A stretch of 64,000 nt of DNA from Ptiloglossa arizonensis (taxonomy: Eukaryota; Arthropoda; Insecta; Hymenoptera; Colletidae), in the NCBI RefSeq assembly GCF_051014685.1, contig NW_027478396.1, positions 806,001 to 870,000 of the forward strand. Reading direction: 5' to 3'. The notes under the pieces were generated by a model. It was not told the DNA's origin. It saw only the letters and a list, made by a program, of their open reading frames with translations, and searched no databases. This document shows positions 22,690-33,759 of the stretch, in pieces. Position numbers and translations under genes: made by a program. The stretch's first letter is position 1, and every line of letters starts with the position of its first letter.

Positions 22690-24056
22690 AACAAAGAAAC
22701 GGAGAAACGAACAAAGAAACGGAGAAACGAAGAAAGAAACTGAGAAACGGAGAAATAAATGGAGAAACGAAGAAATAAACGAAGAAACGAAGAAAGAAAC
22801 GTTGAAACGAAGACAGAAACGGAAAATCCTAGAAATAAATGGAGAGACGAAGAATTAAATCGAGAAACGGATAAACGAAGAAAGAATGGGAGAAACGAAC
22901 AAAGTAACGGAGAAACGAAGATAGAAACGAAGAAACGGAGAAATATATGGAGAAACGAAGAAATAAACCGAGAAACGAAGAAAGAAACGGAGAAACGGAG
23001 AAAGAAACGGAGAAACGGAGAATCGGAGAAATAAATGGAGAAACGAAGAAATAAACGGAGAAACGGAGAAATAAATGGAGAAAGGAAGAAATAAACGGAG
23101 AAACGAACAAAGAAACAGAGAAACGAAGAAAGAAACGTAGAAACAAACAAAGAAACGGGGAAACGAACAAAGAAACCGAGAAACGAAGAAAGAAACGGAG
23201 AAATTGAGAAATAAATGGAGAAACGAAGAAATAAATGGTGAAACGGAGAAAGAAACGGAGATTCGAACAAAGAAACGGAGAAACGAACAAAGTAACGGAG
23301 TAACGAAGAAAGAAACGAAGACACGGAGAAATAAATGGAGAAACGAACGAAGGAACGGAGAAACGAACAAAGAAACGGAGAAACGAACAAAGAAACGGAG
23401 AAACGAAGAAAGAAACTGAGAAACGGAGAAATAAATGGAGAAACGAAGAAATAAACGAAGAATCGAAGAAAGAAACGTTGAAACGAAGACAGAAACGGAA
23501 AATCCTAGAAATAAATGGAGAGACGAAGAATTAAATCGAGAAACGGATAAACGAAGAAAGAATGGGAGAAACGAACAAAGTAACGGAGAAACGAAGATAG
23601 AAACGAAGAAACGGAGAAATATATGGAGAAACGAAGAAATAAACCGAGAAACGAAGAAAGAAACGGAGAAACGGAGAAAGAAACGGAGAAACGGAGAATC
23701 GGAGAAATAAATGGAGAAACGAAGAAATAAACGGAGAAACGGAGAAATAAATGGAGAAAGGAAGAAATAAACGGAGAAACGAACAAAGAAACAGAGAAAC
23801 GAAGAAAGAAACGTAGAAACAAACAAAGAAACGGGGAAACGAACAAAGAAACCGAGAAACGAAGAAAGAAACGGAGAAATTGAGAAATAAATGGAGAAAC
23901 GAAGAAATAAATGGTGAAACGGAGAAAGAAACGGAGATTCGAACAAAGAAACGGAGAAACGAACAAAGAAACGGAGTAACGAAGAAAGAAACGAAGACAC
24001 GGAGAAATAAATGGAGAAACGAACGAAGGAACGGAGAAACGAACAAAGAAACGGAG
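22690..24056 (-). repeat. 676-bp tandem duplication in satellite 2
   Basis: About 22,690-23,380 is repeated at about 23,366-24,056 at a constant offset of 676 bp. Rare words shared by both copies include AAACTGAGAAACGG (TGAG at 22,741 and 23,417), AAACGTTGAAACG, GGAAAATCCTAG, AAAGAATGGG and GAGATTCGAAC. Only a few bases differ, for example GAAGAAACG against GAAGAATCG. Confidence 0.9.
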
Positions 24057-24864
24057 AAACGGAGAAAGAAACGGAGAAACGAAGAAAGAAACGGAGTAAC
24101 GAAGAAAGAAACGAAGAAACGAAGAATGAAACGGAGAAATAAATGGAGTAACGAAGAAATAAACCGAGAAACGGAAAAAGAAACGGAGTAACGAACAAAG
24201 AAACGGAGAAACGAAGAAAGAAACGGAGAAACGATCAAAGAAACGGAGAAACGGACAAAGTATCGGAGAAACGAAGAAAGAAGCGGAGAAACGAACAAAG
24301 AAACGGAGAAACGAAGAAAGAAACGGAGAAACGCAGAAAGAAACGGAGAAACGAAGAAAGAAACGGAGAAACAAAGAAATAAACGGAGAAACGAAGAAAG
24401 AAACGAAGAAAGAAACGGAGAAACGAAGAAATAAACGGAGAAACGAACAAAGAAACGGAGAAACTAACAAAGAAACGGAGAAACGAAGAAAGAAACGGAG
24501 AAACGAAGAAAGAAACGGAGAAACGAAGAAAGAAACGGAGAAACAAAGAAATAAACGGAGAAACGAAGAAAGAAACGAAGAAACGAAGAAAGAAACGGAG
24601 GAACGAAGAAAGAAACGGAGAAACGAACAAAGAAACGGAGAAACGAACAAAGAAACGGAGAAACGAAGAAAGAAACGGAGACACGAAGAAAGAAACGGAG
24701 AAACGAACAAAGAAACGGAGAAACGAACAAAGAAACGGAGAAACGAAGAAAGAAACGGAGAAACGAAGAAAGAAACGGAGATACGGAGAAATAATTGGAG
24801 AAACGAAGAAATAAACGGAGAAACGAACAAGGAAACGGAGAAACGAAGAGAGAAACGGAGAAAC

Positions 24865-24888
24865 GAAGAAAGAAACGTTTCTCCGTTT
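24865..24888. other. Strand-switch junction of satellite 2
   Basis: The array passes from purine to pyrimidine orientation at 24,876/24,877. The switch point is the centre of the perfect 12-bp palindrome AGAAACGTTTCT (24,871-24,882). The two sides are not mirror images beyond this: the left is 20-bp units, the right starts with 8-mers. Confidence 0.95.
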
Positions 24889-25150
24889 CTCCGTTTCTCC
24901 GTTTCTCGGTTTCGTCCGTTCTCCGTTTCTCGGTTTCTCCGTTTCTCGGTTTCTCGGTTTCTTCGTTTCTCGGTTTCTCGGTTTCTCCGATTCTCGGTTT
25001 CTGCGTTTCTCCGTTTCTCCGTTTCTCGGTTTCTCTGTTTCTCCGTTTCTCCGTTTCTCGGTTTCTCCGTTTCTCCGTCTCTCGGTTTCTCCGTTTCTCG
25101 GTTTCTGCGTTTCTCCGTTTCTCGGTTTTTCCGTTTCTCCGTTTCACCGT
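24877..25150 (+). repeat. Degenerate 8-mer tract right of the strand switch
   Basis: About 34 copies of an 8-bp unit, a mix of TTTCTCCG and TTTCTCGG with occasional TTTCTGCG, TTTCTTCG and TTTCACCG. The 12-bp module is absent until about 25,160. This tract is the diverged counterpart of the pure 8-mer tract at 21,661-21,844. Confidence 0.9.
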
Positions 25151-25872
25151 TTTTTGTTCGTTTCTCCGTTTCTTTTGTCGTTTCTCCGTTTCTTTCTTCG
25201 TTTCTCCGTTTCTTTCTTCGTATCTCCGTTTCTTTCTTCGTTTCTCCGTTTCTTTTTTCGTTTCTCCATTCCTTTCTTCGATTCTCCGTTTCTTTCTTCG
25301 TTTCTCGGTTTCCTGGTTCGTTTCTCCGTTTATTTCTTCGTTTCTCCATTTATTTCTCCGTTTCTCCGTTTCGTTCTTCGTTTCTCCGTTTCTTTGTTCG
25401 ATTCTCCGTTTCTTTCTTCGTATCTCCGTTTATTTCTTCGTTTCTTCGTTTCATTCTTCATTTCTCCGTTTCTTTCTTCGTTTCTCCGTTTCTTCCTTCG
25501 TTTCATCGTTTCTCCGTTTCTCCGTTTCTCGGTTTATTCCTTCGTTTCACCATTTATTTCTCCGATTCTCCGTTTCTTTCTTCGTTTCTCCATTTATTTC
25601 TTCCTTTCTCCGTTTCTTTGTTCGTTTCTCCGTTTCTTTCTTCGTTTCTCCGTTTCTTTCTTCGTTTCTCCGTTTCTTTCTTCGTTTCTCCATTTATTTC
25701 TCCGATTCTCCGTTTCTTTCTTCGTTTCTTCGTTTCTTTCATCGTTTCTCCGTTTCTTTCTTCGTTACTACGTTTCTTTCATCGTATCTCCGTTTCTTTC
25801 TTCGTTTCTCCGTTTCTTTCTTCGTTTCTCCGTTTGCTTCTTCGATTCTCCGTTTCTTTCTTCGTTTCTCCG

Positions 25873-28552
25873 TTTCTCCATTTATATCTCCGATTCTCCG
25901 TTTCATTCTTCGTTTCTTCGTTTCTTTCATCGTTACTCCATTTCTTCCTCCGATTCTCGGTTTGTTTCTTCGTTTCTTGGTTTCTTTCTTCGTTACTCCG
26001 TTTCTTACTTCGTTTCTCCGTTTCTTCCTTCGTTTCTCCGTCTCTTTGTTCGTTTCTCCGTTTCTTTCTTCGTTTCTTCGTTTCTTTCTTCGTTTCTTCA
26101 TTTCTTTCTTCGTTTCTCCGTTTCTTTCTTCGTTTCTCCGTTTGCTTGTTCGTTTCTCCATACATTTCTTCGTTTCTCCATTTATTTCACCGTTTCTCCG
26201 TTTCTTTCTTCGTTTCTCCGTTTCCTCGTTCGTTACTCCGTTGGTTTCTTCGTTTCTCCATTTATTTCTCCGTTTCTCCATTTCTTCCTTCGTTTCTCCA
26301 TTTCTTTCTTCGTTTCTCCGTTTCTTTCTTCGTTTCTCCGTTTCTTTCTCCGATTCTCCGTTTATTTCTTCGTTTCTCCGTTGCTTTCTTCGTTTCTCCG
26401 TTTATTTCTCCGATTCTCCGTTTCTTTCTTCGTTTCTCCGTTAATTTCTTCGTTTCTCCATTTATTTCCCCGTTTCTCCGTTTCTTTCTTCGTTTCTCCG
26501 TTTCTTTCTTCGTTTCTCCGTTGCTTTCTTCGTTTCTCCGTTTATTTCTCCGATTCTCCGTTTCTTTCTTCGTTTCTTCGTTTCTTTCATCGTTACTCCG
26601 TTTCTTTCTTCGTTTCTCCGTTTCTTTCTTCGTTTCTGCGGTTCTTTGTTCATTTCTCGGTTTCTTTGTTCGTTTCTCCGTTTCTTTCTTCGCTTCTCGG
26701 TTTCTTTGTTCGTTTCTCCGTTTATTTCTTCGTTTCTCCATTTATTTCTCCGTTCCTCCGTTTCTTTCTTCGTTTCTCCGTTTCTTTCTTCGTTTCTCCG
26801 TTTCTTTCTTCGTTTCTGCGTTTATTTCTTCGTTTCTCCATTTATTTCTCCGTTTCTCCGTTCCTTTCTTCGTTACTGCGTTTCTTTCATCGTATCTCCG
26901 TTTCTTTCTTCGTTTTCTGTTTCTTTCTTCGTTTCTCCGTTTCTTTCTTCGTTTCTTCGTTTCTTTTTTCGAATCTCCGTTTCCTTGTTCGTTTCTCCGT
27001 TTATTTCTTCGTTTCTCCATTTTTTTTCTCCGTTTCTCCGTTTCTTTGTTCGTTTCTCCGTTTCTGTGTTCGTTTCTCCGTTTCTTTGTTCGTTTCTCCG
27101 TTTCTTTCTTCGTTTCTCCGTTTCTTTCTTCGCTTCTCCGTTTCTTCCTTCGTTTCTCCGTTTCTTTCTTCGTATCTCCGTTTCTTTCTTCGTTTCTCCG
27201 TTTCTTTCTTCGTTTCTCCATTTCTTTCTTCGATTCTCCGTTTCTTTCTTCGTTTCTCCGTTTCCTGGTTCGTTTCTCTGTTTGTTTCTTCGTTTCTCCA
27301 TTTATTTCTCCGTTTCTCCGTTTCTTTCTTCGTTTCTCCGTTTCTTTCTTCGTTTCTCCGTTTCTTTGTACGTTACTCCGGTTCTTTCTTCGTTTCTCCG
27401 TTTCTTTCTTCGTTACTCCGTTTCTTTCATCGTATCTCCGTTTCTTTCTTCGTTTCTCCGTTTCTTTCTTCGTTTCTCCGTTTGCTTCTTCGATTCTCCG
27501 TTTCTTTCTTCGTTTCTCCGTTTCTCCGTTTCTCCGTTTCTCGGTTTATTCCTTCGTTTCTCCATTTATATCTCCGATTCTCCGTTTCATTCTTCGTTTC
27601 TTCGTTTCTTTCATCGTTACTCCATTTCTTCCTCCGATTCTCGGTTTGTTTCTTCGTTTCTTGGTTTCTTTCTTCGTTACTCCGTTTCTTTCTTCGTTTC
27701 TCCGTTTCTTCCTTCGTTTCTCCGTTTCTTTGTTCGTTTCTCCGTTTCTTTCTTCGTTTCTTCGTTTCTTTCTTCGTTTCTTCATTTCTTTCTCCGTTTC
27801 TCCGTTTCTCGGTTTATTCCTTCGTTTCTCCATTTATATCTCCGATTCTCCGTTTCATTCTTCGTTTCTTCGTTTCTTTCATCGTTACTCCATTTCTTCC
27901 TCCGATTCTCGGTTTGTTTCTTCGTTTCTTGGTTTCTTTCTTCGTTACTCCGTTTCTTTCTTCGTTTCTCCGTTTCTTCCTTCGTTTCTCCGTTTCTTTG
28001 TTCGTTTCTCCGTTTCTTTCTTCGTTTCTTCGTTTCTTTCTTCGTTTCTTCATTTCTTTCTTCGTTTCTCCGTTTCTTTCTTCGTTTCTCCGTTTGCTTG
28101 TTCGTTTCTCCATACATTTCTTCGTTTCTCCATTTATTTCACCGTTTCTCTGTTTCTTTCTTCGTTTCTCCGTTTCCTTGTTCGTTACTCCGTTGGTTTC
28201 TTCGTTTCTCCATTTATTTCTCCGTTTCTCCATTTCTTCCTTCGTTTCTCCATTTCTTTCTTCGTTTCTCCGTTTCTTTCTTCGTTTCTCCGTTTCTTTC
28301 TCCGATTCTCCGTTTATTTCTTCGTTTCTCCGTTGCTTTCTTCGTTTCTCCGTTTATTTCTCCGATTCTCCGTTTCTTTCTTCGTTTCTCCGTTAATTTC
28401 TTCGTTTCTCCATTTATTTCCCCGTTTCTCCGTTTCTTTCTTCGTTTCTCCGTTTCTTTCTTCGTTTCTCCGTTGCTTTCTTCGTTTCTCCGTTTATTTC
28501 CCCGATTCTCCGTTTCTTTCTTCGTTTCTTCGTTTCTTTCATCGTTACTCCG
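25873..28552 (+). repeat. 1,952-bp offset duplication (25,873-26,600 and 27,825-28,552)
   Basis: Shared landmarks: CATTTCTTCCTCCGATTC near 25,938 and 27,890, CCATACATTTC (TACAT at 26,161 and 28,113), TTACTCCGTTGG, and TCCGTTAATTTC (TTAA at 26,441 and 28,393). A third CCATACATTTC at 29,921 shows a further related copy. Confidence 0.85.
27543..28078 (+). repeat. 268-bp tandem duplication
   Basis: GGTTTATTCCTTCG at 27,543 and 27,811 starts two near-identical units running through CCATTTATATCTCCG, ATTTCTTCCTCCGATTC and TTTCTTGGTTTC. The second unit lies inside the 1,952-bp offset duplication, so events are nested. Confidence 0.85.
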
Positions 28553-31007
28553 TTTATTTCTTCGTTGCTCCGTTTCTTTCTTCGTTTCTTCGTTTCTTTT
28601 TTCGAATCTCCGTTTCCTTGTTCGTTTCTCCGTTTATTTCTTCGTTTCTCCATTTTTTTTCTCCGTTTCTCCGTTTCTTTGTTCGTTTCTCCGTTTCTGT
28701 GGTCGTTTCTCCGTTTCTTTGTTCGTTTCTCCGTTTCTTTGTTCGTTTCTCCGTTTCTTTCTTCGCTTCTCCGTTTCTTCGTTCGTTTCTCCGTTTCTTT
28801 CTACGTATCTCCGTTTCTTTCTTCGTTTCTCCGTTTCTTTCTTCGTTTCTCCATTTCTTTCTTCGATTCTCCGTTTCTTTCTTCGTTTCTCCGTTTCTTT
28901 CTTCGTTTTTCCGTTTCTTTCTTCGTTTCTCCGTTTGCTTCTTCGATTCTCCGTTTCTTTCTTCGTTTCTCCGTTTCTCCGTTTCTCCGTTTCTCGGTTT
29001 ATTCCTTCGTTTCTCCATTTATATCTCCGATTCTCCGTTTCATTCTTCGTTTCTTCGTTTCTTTCATCGTTACTCCATTTCTTCCTCCGATTCTCGGTTT
29101 GTTTCTTCGTTTCTTGGTTTCTTTCTTCGTTACTCCGTTTCTTTCTTCGTTTCTCCGTTTCTTTCTTCGTTTCTCCGTTTCTTTCATCGTTTCTCCGTCT
29201 CTTTCTTCGATTCTCCGTTTCTTTCTTCGTTTCTCCGTTTCCTGGTTCGTTTCTCCGTTTATTTCTTCGTTTCTCCGTTTATTTCTTCGTTTCTCCATTT
29301 ATTTCTTCGTTTCTCCGTTTCTTTCTTCGTTTCTCCGTTTCTGTCTTCGTTTCTCCGTTTCTTTCTTCGTTTCTCCGTTTCTTTCTTCGTTTCTCCGTTT
29401 CTTTCTTCGTTTCTCCGTTTCTTCCTTCGTTTCATCGTTTCTCCGTCTCTCCGTTTCTCGGTTTATTCCTTCGTTTCTCCATTTATTTCTCCGATTCTCC
29501 GTTTCTTTCTTCGTTTCTTCGTTTCTTTCATCGTTACTGCGTTTCTTTCTTCGTTTCTCCGTTTCTTTCTTCGTTTCTCCGTTTCTTTGTTCATTTCTCG
29601 GTTTCTTTGTTCGTTTCTCCGTTTCTTTCTTCGCTTCTCAGTTTCTTTGTTCGTTTCTCCGTTTATTTCTTCGTTTCTCCATTTATTTCTCCGTTTCTCC
29701 GTTTCTTTCTTCGTTACTCCGTTCTTTCTTCGTTTCTCCGTTTCTTTCTTCGTTTCTCCGTTTCTTTCTTCGTTTCTCCGTTTCTTCCTTCGTTTCTCCG
29801 TTTCTTTGTTCGTTTCTCCGTTTCTTTCTTCGTTCCTTCGTTTCTTTCTTCGTTTCTTCATTTCTTTCTTCGTTTCTCCGTTTCTTTCTTCGTTTCTCCG
29901 TTTGCTTGTTCGTTTCTCCATACATTTCTTCGTTTCTCCATTTATTTCACCGTTTCTCCGTTTCTTTCTTCGTTTCTCCGTTTCCTTGTTCGTTACTCCG
30001 TTGGTTTCTTCGTTTCTCCATTTATTTCTCCGTTTCTCCATTTCTTCCTTCGTTTCTCCATTTATTTCTTCGTTTCTCCGTTTCTTTCTTCGTTTCTCCG
30101 TTTCTTTCTCCGATTCTCCGTTTATTTCTTCGTTTCTCCGTTGCTTTCTTCGTTTCTCCGTTTATTTCTCCGATTCTCCGTTTCTTTCTTCGTTTCTTCG
30201 TTTCTTTCATCGTTACTCCGTTTCTTTCTACGTTTCTCCGTTTCTTTCTTCGTTTCTGCGTTTCTTTGTTCATTTCTCGGTTTCTTTGTTCGTTTCTCCG
30301 TTTCTTTCTTCGCTTCTCGGTTTCTTTGTTCGTTTCTCCGTTTATTTCTTCGTTTCTCCATTTGTTTCTCCGTTCCTCCGTTTCTTTCTTCGTTTCTCCG
30401 TTTCTTTCTTCGTTTCTCCGTTTCTTTCTTCGTTTCTCCGTTTCTTTCTTCGTTTCTCCGTTTATATCTTCGTTTCTCCATTTATTTCTCCGTTTCTCCG
30501 TTCCATTCTTCGTTACTCCGTTTCTTTCATCGTATCTCCGTTTCTTTCTTCGTTTTCTGTTTCTTTCTTCGTTTCTCCGTTTCTTTCTTCGTTTCTTCGT
30601 TTCTTTTTTCGAATCTCCGTTTCCTTGTTCGTTTCTCCGTTTATTTCTTCGTTTCTCCATTTATTTCTCCGTTTCTCCGTTTCTTTGTTCGTTTCTCCGT
30701 TTCTGTGTTCGTTTCTCCGTTTCTTTGTTCGTTTCTCCGCTTCTTTCTTCGTTTCTCCGTTTCTTTCTTCGCTTCTCCGTTTCTTCCTTCGTTTCTCCGT
30801 TTCTTTCTTCGTATCTCCGTTTCTTTCTTCGTTTCTCCGTTTCTTTCTTCGTTTCTCCATTTCTTTCTTCGATTCTACGTTTCTTTCTTCGTTTCTCCGT
30901 TTCCTGGTTCGTTTCTCCGTTTGTTTCTTCGTTTCTCCATTTATTTCTCCGTTTCTCCGTTTCTTTCTTCGTTTCTCCGTTTCTTTCTTCGTTTCTCCGT
31001 TTCTTTG

Positions 31008-33250
31008 TTCGTTACTCCGGTTCTTTCGTCGTTTCTCCGTTTCTTTGTTCGTTACTCCGTTTCTTTCATCGTATCTCCGTTTCTTTCTTCGTTTCTCCGT
31101 TTCTTTCTTCGTTTCTCCGTTTGCTTCTTCGATACTCCGTTTATTTTTTCGTTTCTCCGTTTCTTTCTTCGTTTCTCCGTTTCTTTCTTCGTTTCTCCGT
31201 TTCTTTCTTCGTTTCTCCGTTTCTTTCTTCGTTTCTCCGTTTGCTTCTTCGATACTCCGTTTATTTTTTCGTTTCTCCGTTTCTTTCTTCGTTTCTCCGT
31301 TTCTTTCTTCGTTTCTCCGTTTCTTTCTTCGTTTCTCCGTTTGCTTCTTCGATTCTCTGTTTATTTTTTCGTTTCTCCGTTTCTTTCTTCGTTTCTCCGT
31401 TTATTTCTTCGTTTCTCCGTTTCTTTCTTCGTTTCTTCGTTTCTTTCTTCATTTCTCCGTTTCTTTCTTCGTTTCCCCGTTTCTGCCTTCGTTTCATCGT
31501 TTCTCCGTTTGTCCGTTTCTCGGTTTATTCCTTCGTTTCTCCATTTATTTCTCCGATTCTCCGATTCTTTCTTCGTTACTCCGTTTCTTTCATCGTATCT
31601 CCGTTTCTTTCCTCGTTTCTCCGTTTCTTTCTTCGTTTCTCCGTTTCTTTGTTCATTTCTCGGTTTCTTTGTTCGTTTCTCCGTTTCTTTCTTCGCTTCT
31701 CAGTTTCTTTGTTCGTTTCTCCGTTTATTTCTTCGTTTCTCCATTTATTTCTCCGTTTCTCCGTTTCTTTCTTCGTTACTCCGGTTCTTTCTTCGTTTCT
31801 CCGTTTCTTTCTTCGTTTCTCCGTTTCTTTCTTCGTTTCTCCGTTTCTTCCTTCGTTTCTCCGTTTCTTTGTTCGTTTCTCCGTTTCTTTCTTCGTTTCT
31901 TCGTTTATTTCTTCGTTTCTCCGTTTCTTTGTTCGTTACTCCGGTTCTTTCGTCGTTTCTCCGTTTCTTTGTTCGTTACTCCGTTTCTTTCATCGTATCT
32001 CCGTTTCTTTCTTCGTTTCTCCGTTTCTTTCTTCGTTTCTCCGTTTGCTTCTTCGATACTCCGTTTATTTTTTCGTTTCTCCGTTTCTTTCTTCGTTTCT
32101 CCGTTTCTTTCTTCGTTTCTCCGTTTCTTTCTTCGTTTCTCCGTTTGCTTCTTCGATTCTCTGTTTATTTTTTCATTTCTCCGTTTCTTTCTTCGTTTCT
32201 CCGTTTATTTCTTCGTTTCTCCGTTTCTTTCTTCGTTTCTTCGTTTCTTTCTTGATTTCTCCGTTTCTTTCTTCGTTTCCCCGTTTCTGCCTTCGTTTCA
32301 TCGTTTCTCCGTTTGTCCGTTTCTCGGTTTATTCCTTCGTTTCTCCATTTATTTCTCCGATTCTCCGATTCTTTCTTCGTTACTCCGTTTCTTTCATCGT
32401 ATCTCCGTTTCTTTCCTCGTTTCTCCGTTTCTTTCTTCGTTTCTCCGTTTCTTTGTTCATTTCTCGGTTTCTTTGTTCGTTTCTCCGTTTCTTTCTTCGC
32501 TTCTCAGTTTCTTTGTTCGTTTCTCCGTTTATTTCTTCGTTTCTCCATTTATTTCTCCGTTTCTCCGTTTCTTTCTTCGTTACTCCGGTTCTTTCTTCGT
32601 TTCTCCGTTTCTTTCTTCGTTTCTCCGTTTCTTTCTTCGTTTCTCCGTTTCTTCCTTCGTTTCTCCGTTTCTTTGTTCGTTTCTCCGTTTCTTTCTTCGT
32701 TTCTTCGTTTATTTCTTCGTTTCTCCGTTTCTTTGTTCGTTACTCCGGTTCTTTCGTCGTTTCTCCGTTTCTTTGTTCGTTACTCCGTTTCTTTCATCGT
32801 ATCTCCGTTTCTTTCTTCGTTTCTCCGTTTCTTTCTTCGTTTCATCGTTTCTCCGTTTGTCCGTTTCTCGGTTTATTCCTTCGTTTCTCCATTTATTTCT
32901 CCGATTCTCCGATTCTTTCTTCGTTACTCCGTTTCTTTCATCGTATCTCCGTTTCTTTCCTCGTTTCTCCGTCTCTTTCTTCGTTTCTCCGTTTCTTTGT
33001 TCATTTCTCGGTTTCTTTGTTCGTTTCTCCGTTTCTTTCTTCGCTTCTCAGTTTCTTTGTTCGTTTCTCCGTTTATTTCTTCGTTTCTCCATTTATTTCT
33101 CCGTTTCTCCGTTTCTTTCTTCGTTACTCCGGTTCTTTCTTCGTTTCTCCGTTTCTTTCTTCGTTTCTCCGTTTCTTTCTTCGTTTCTCCGTTTCTTCCT
33201 TCGTTTCTCCGTTTCTTTGTTCGTTTCTCCGTTTCTTTCTTCGTTTCTTC
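31008..33250 (+). repeat. Three-step tandem block of 923, 804 and shortened units
   Basis: GTTCGTTACTCCGG followed by TTCTTTCGTCG occurs at 31,008, 31,931 and 32,735. The first unit is about 120 bp longer because the segment with CTTCGATACTCCG is itself doubled (near 31,131 and 31,251). The third unit is about 260 bp shorter: GTTTCATCGTTTCTCC follows at 32,839, against 31,491 and 32,295 in the other two. The rare word TTTCTGCCTTCG marks copies 1 and 2 at 31,481 and 32,285. Confidence 0.85.
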
Positions 33251-33759
33251 GTTTCTTTCTTCGTTTCTTCATTTCTTTCTTCGTTTCTCCGTTTCTTTCT
33301 TCGTTTCTCCGTTTGCTTGTTCGTTTCTCCATTCATTTCTTCGTTTCTCCATTTATTTCACCGTATCTCCGTTTCTTTCTTCGTTTCTCCGTTTCCTTGT
33401 TCGTTACTCCGTTTGTCTCTTCGTTTCTCCATTTATTTCTCCGTTTCTCCATTTCTTCCTTCGTTTCTCCGTTTCTTTCTTCGTTTCTCCGTTTCTTTCT
33501 TCGCTTCTCCGTTTCTTTCTCCGATTCTCCGTTTATTTCTTCGTTTCTCCGTTGCTTTCTTCGTTTCTCCGTTTATTTCTCCGATTCTCCGTTTCTTTCT
33601 TCGTTTCTGGTTTCTTTCATCGTTACTCCGTTTCTTTCTTCGTTTCTCCGTTTCTTTCTTCGTTTCTGCGTTTCTTTGTTCATTTCTCGGTTTCTTTGTT
33701 CGTTTCTCCGTTTCTTTCATCGCTTCTCGGTTTCTTTGTTCGTTTCTCCGTTTATTTCA

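Larger units (their letters stand above)
21625..24876 (-). repeat. Satellite 2, left block, purine strand on top
   Basis: Tandem array of GGAGAAAC (8 bp) and GAAGAAAGAAAC (12 bp) modules, usually alternating to give a 20-bp unit, with common variants GAACAAAGAAAC, GAAATAAAC and GGAGAAATAAAT. It begins right after AATCTAAAC at the edge of the island and ends at the strand switch. Strand is given relative to the pyrimidine orientation used by the rest of the array. There are no genes in it; the open frames reflect the absence of stop words in the unit. Confidence 0.97.
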
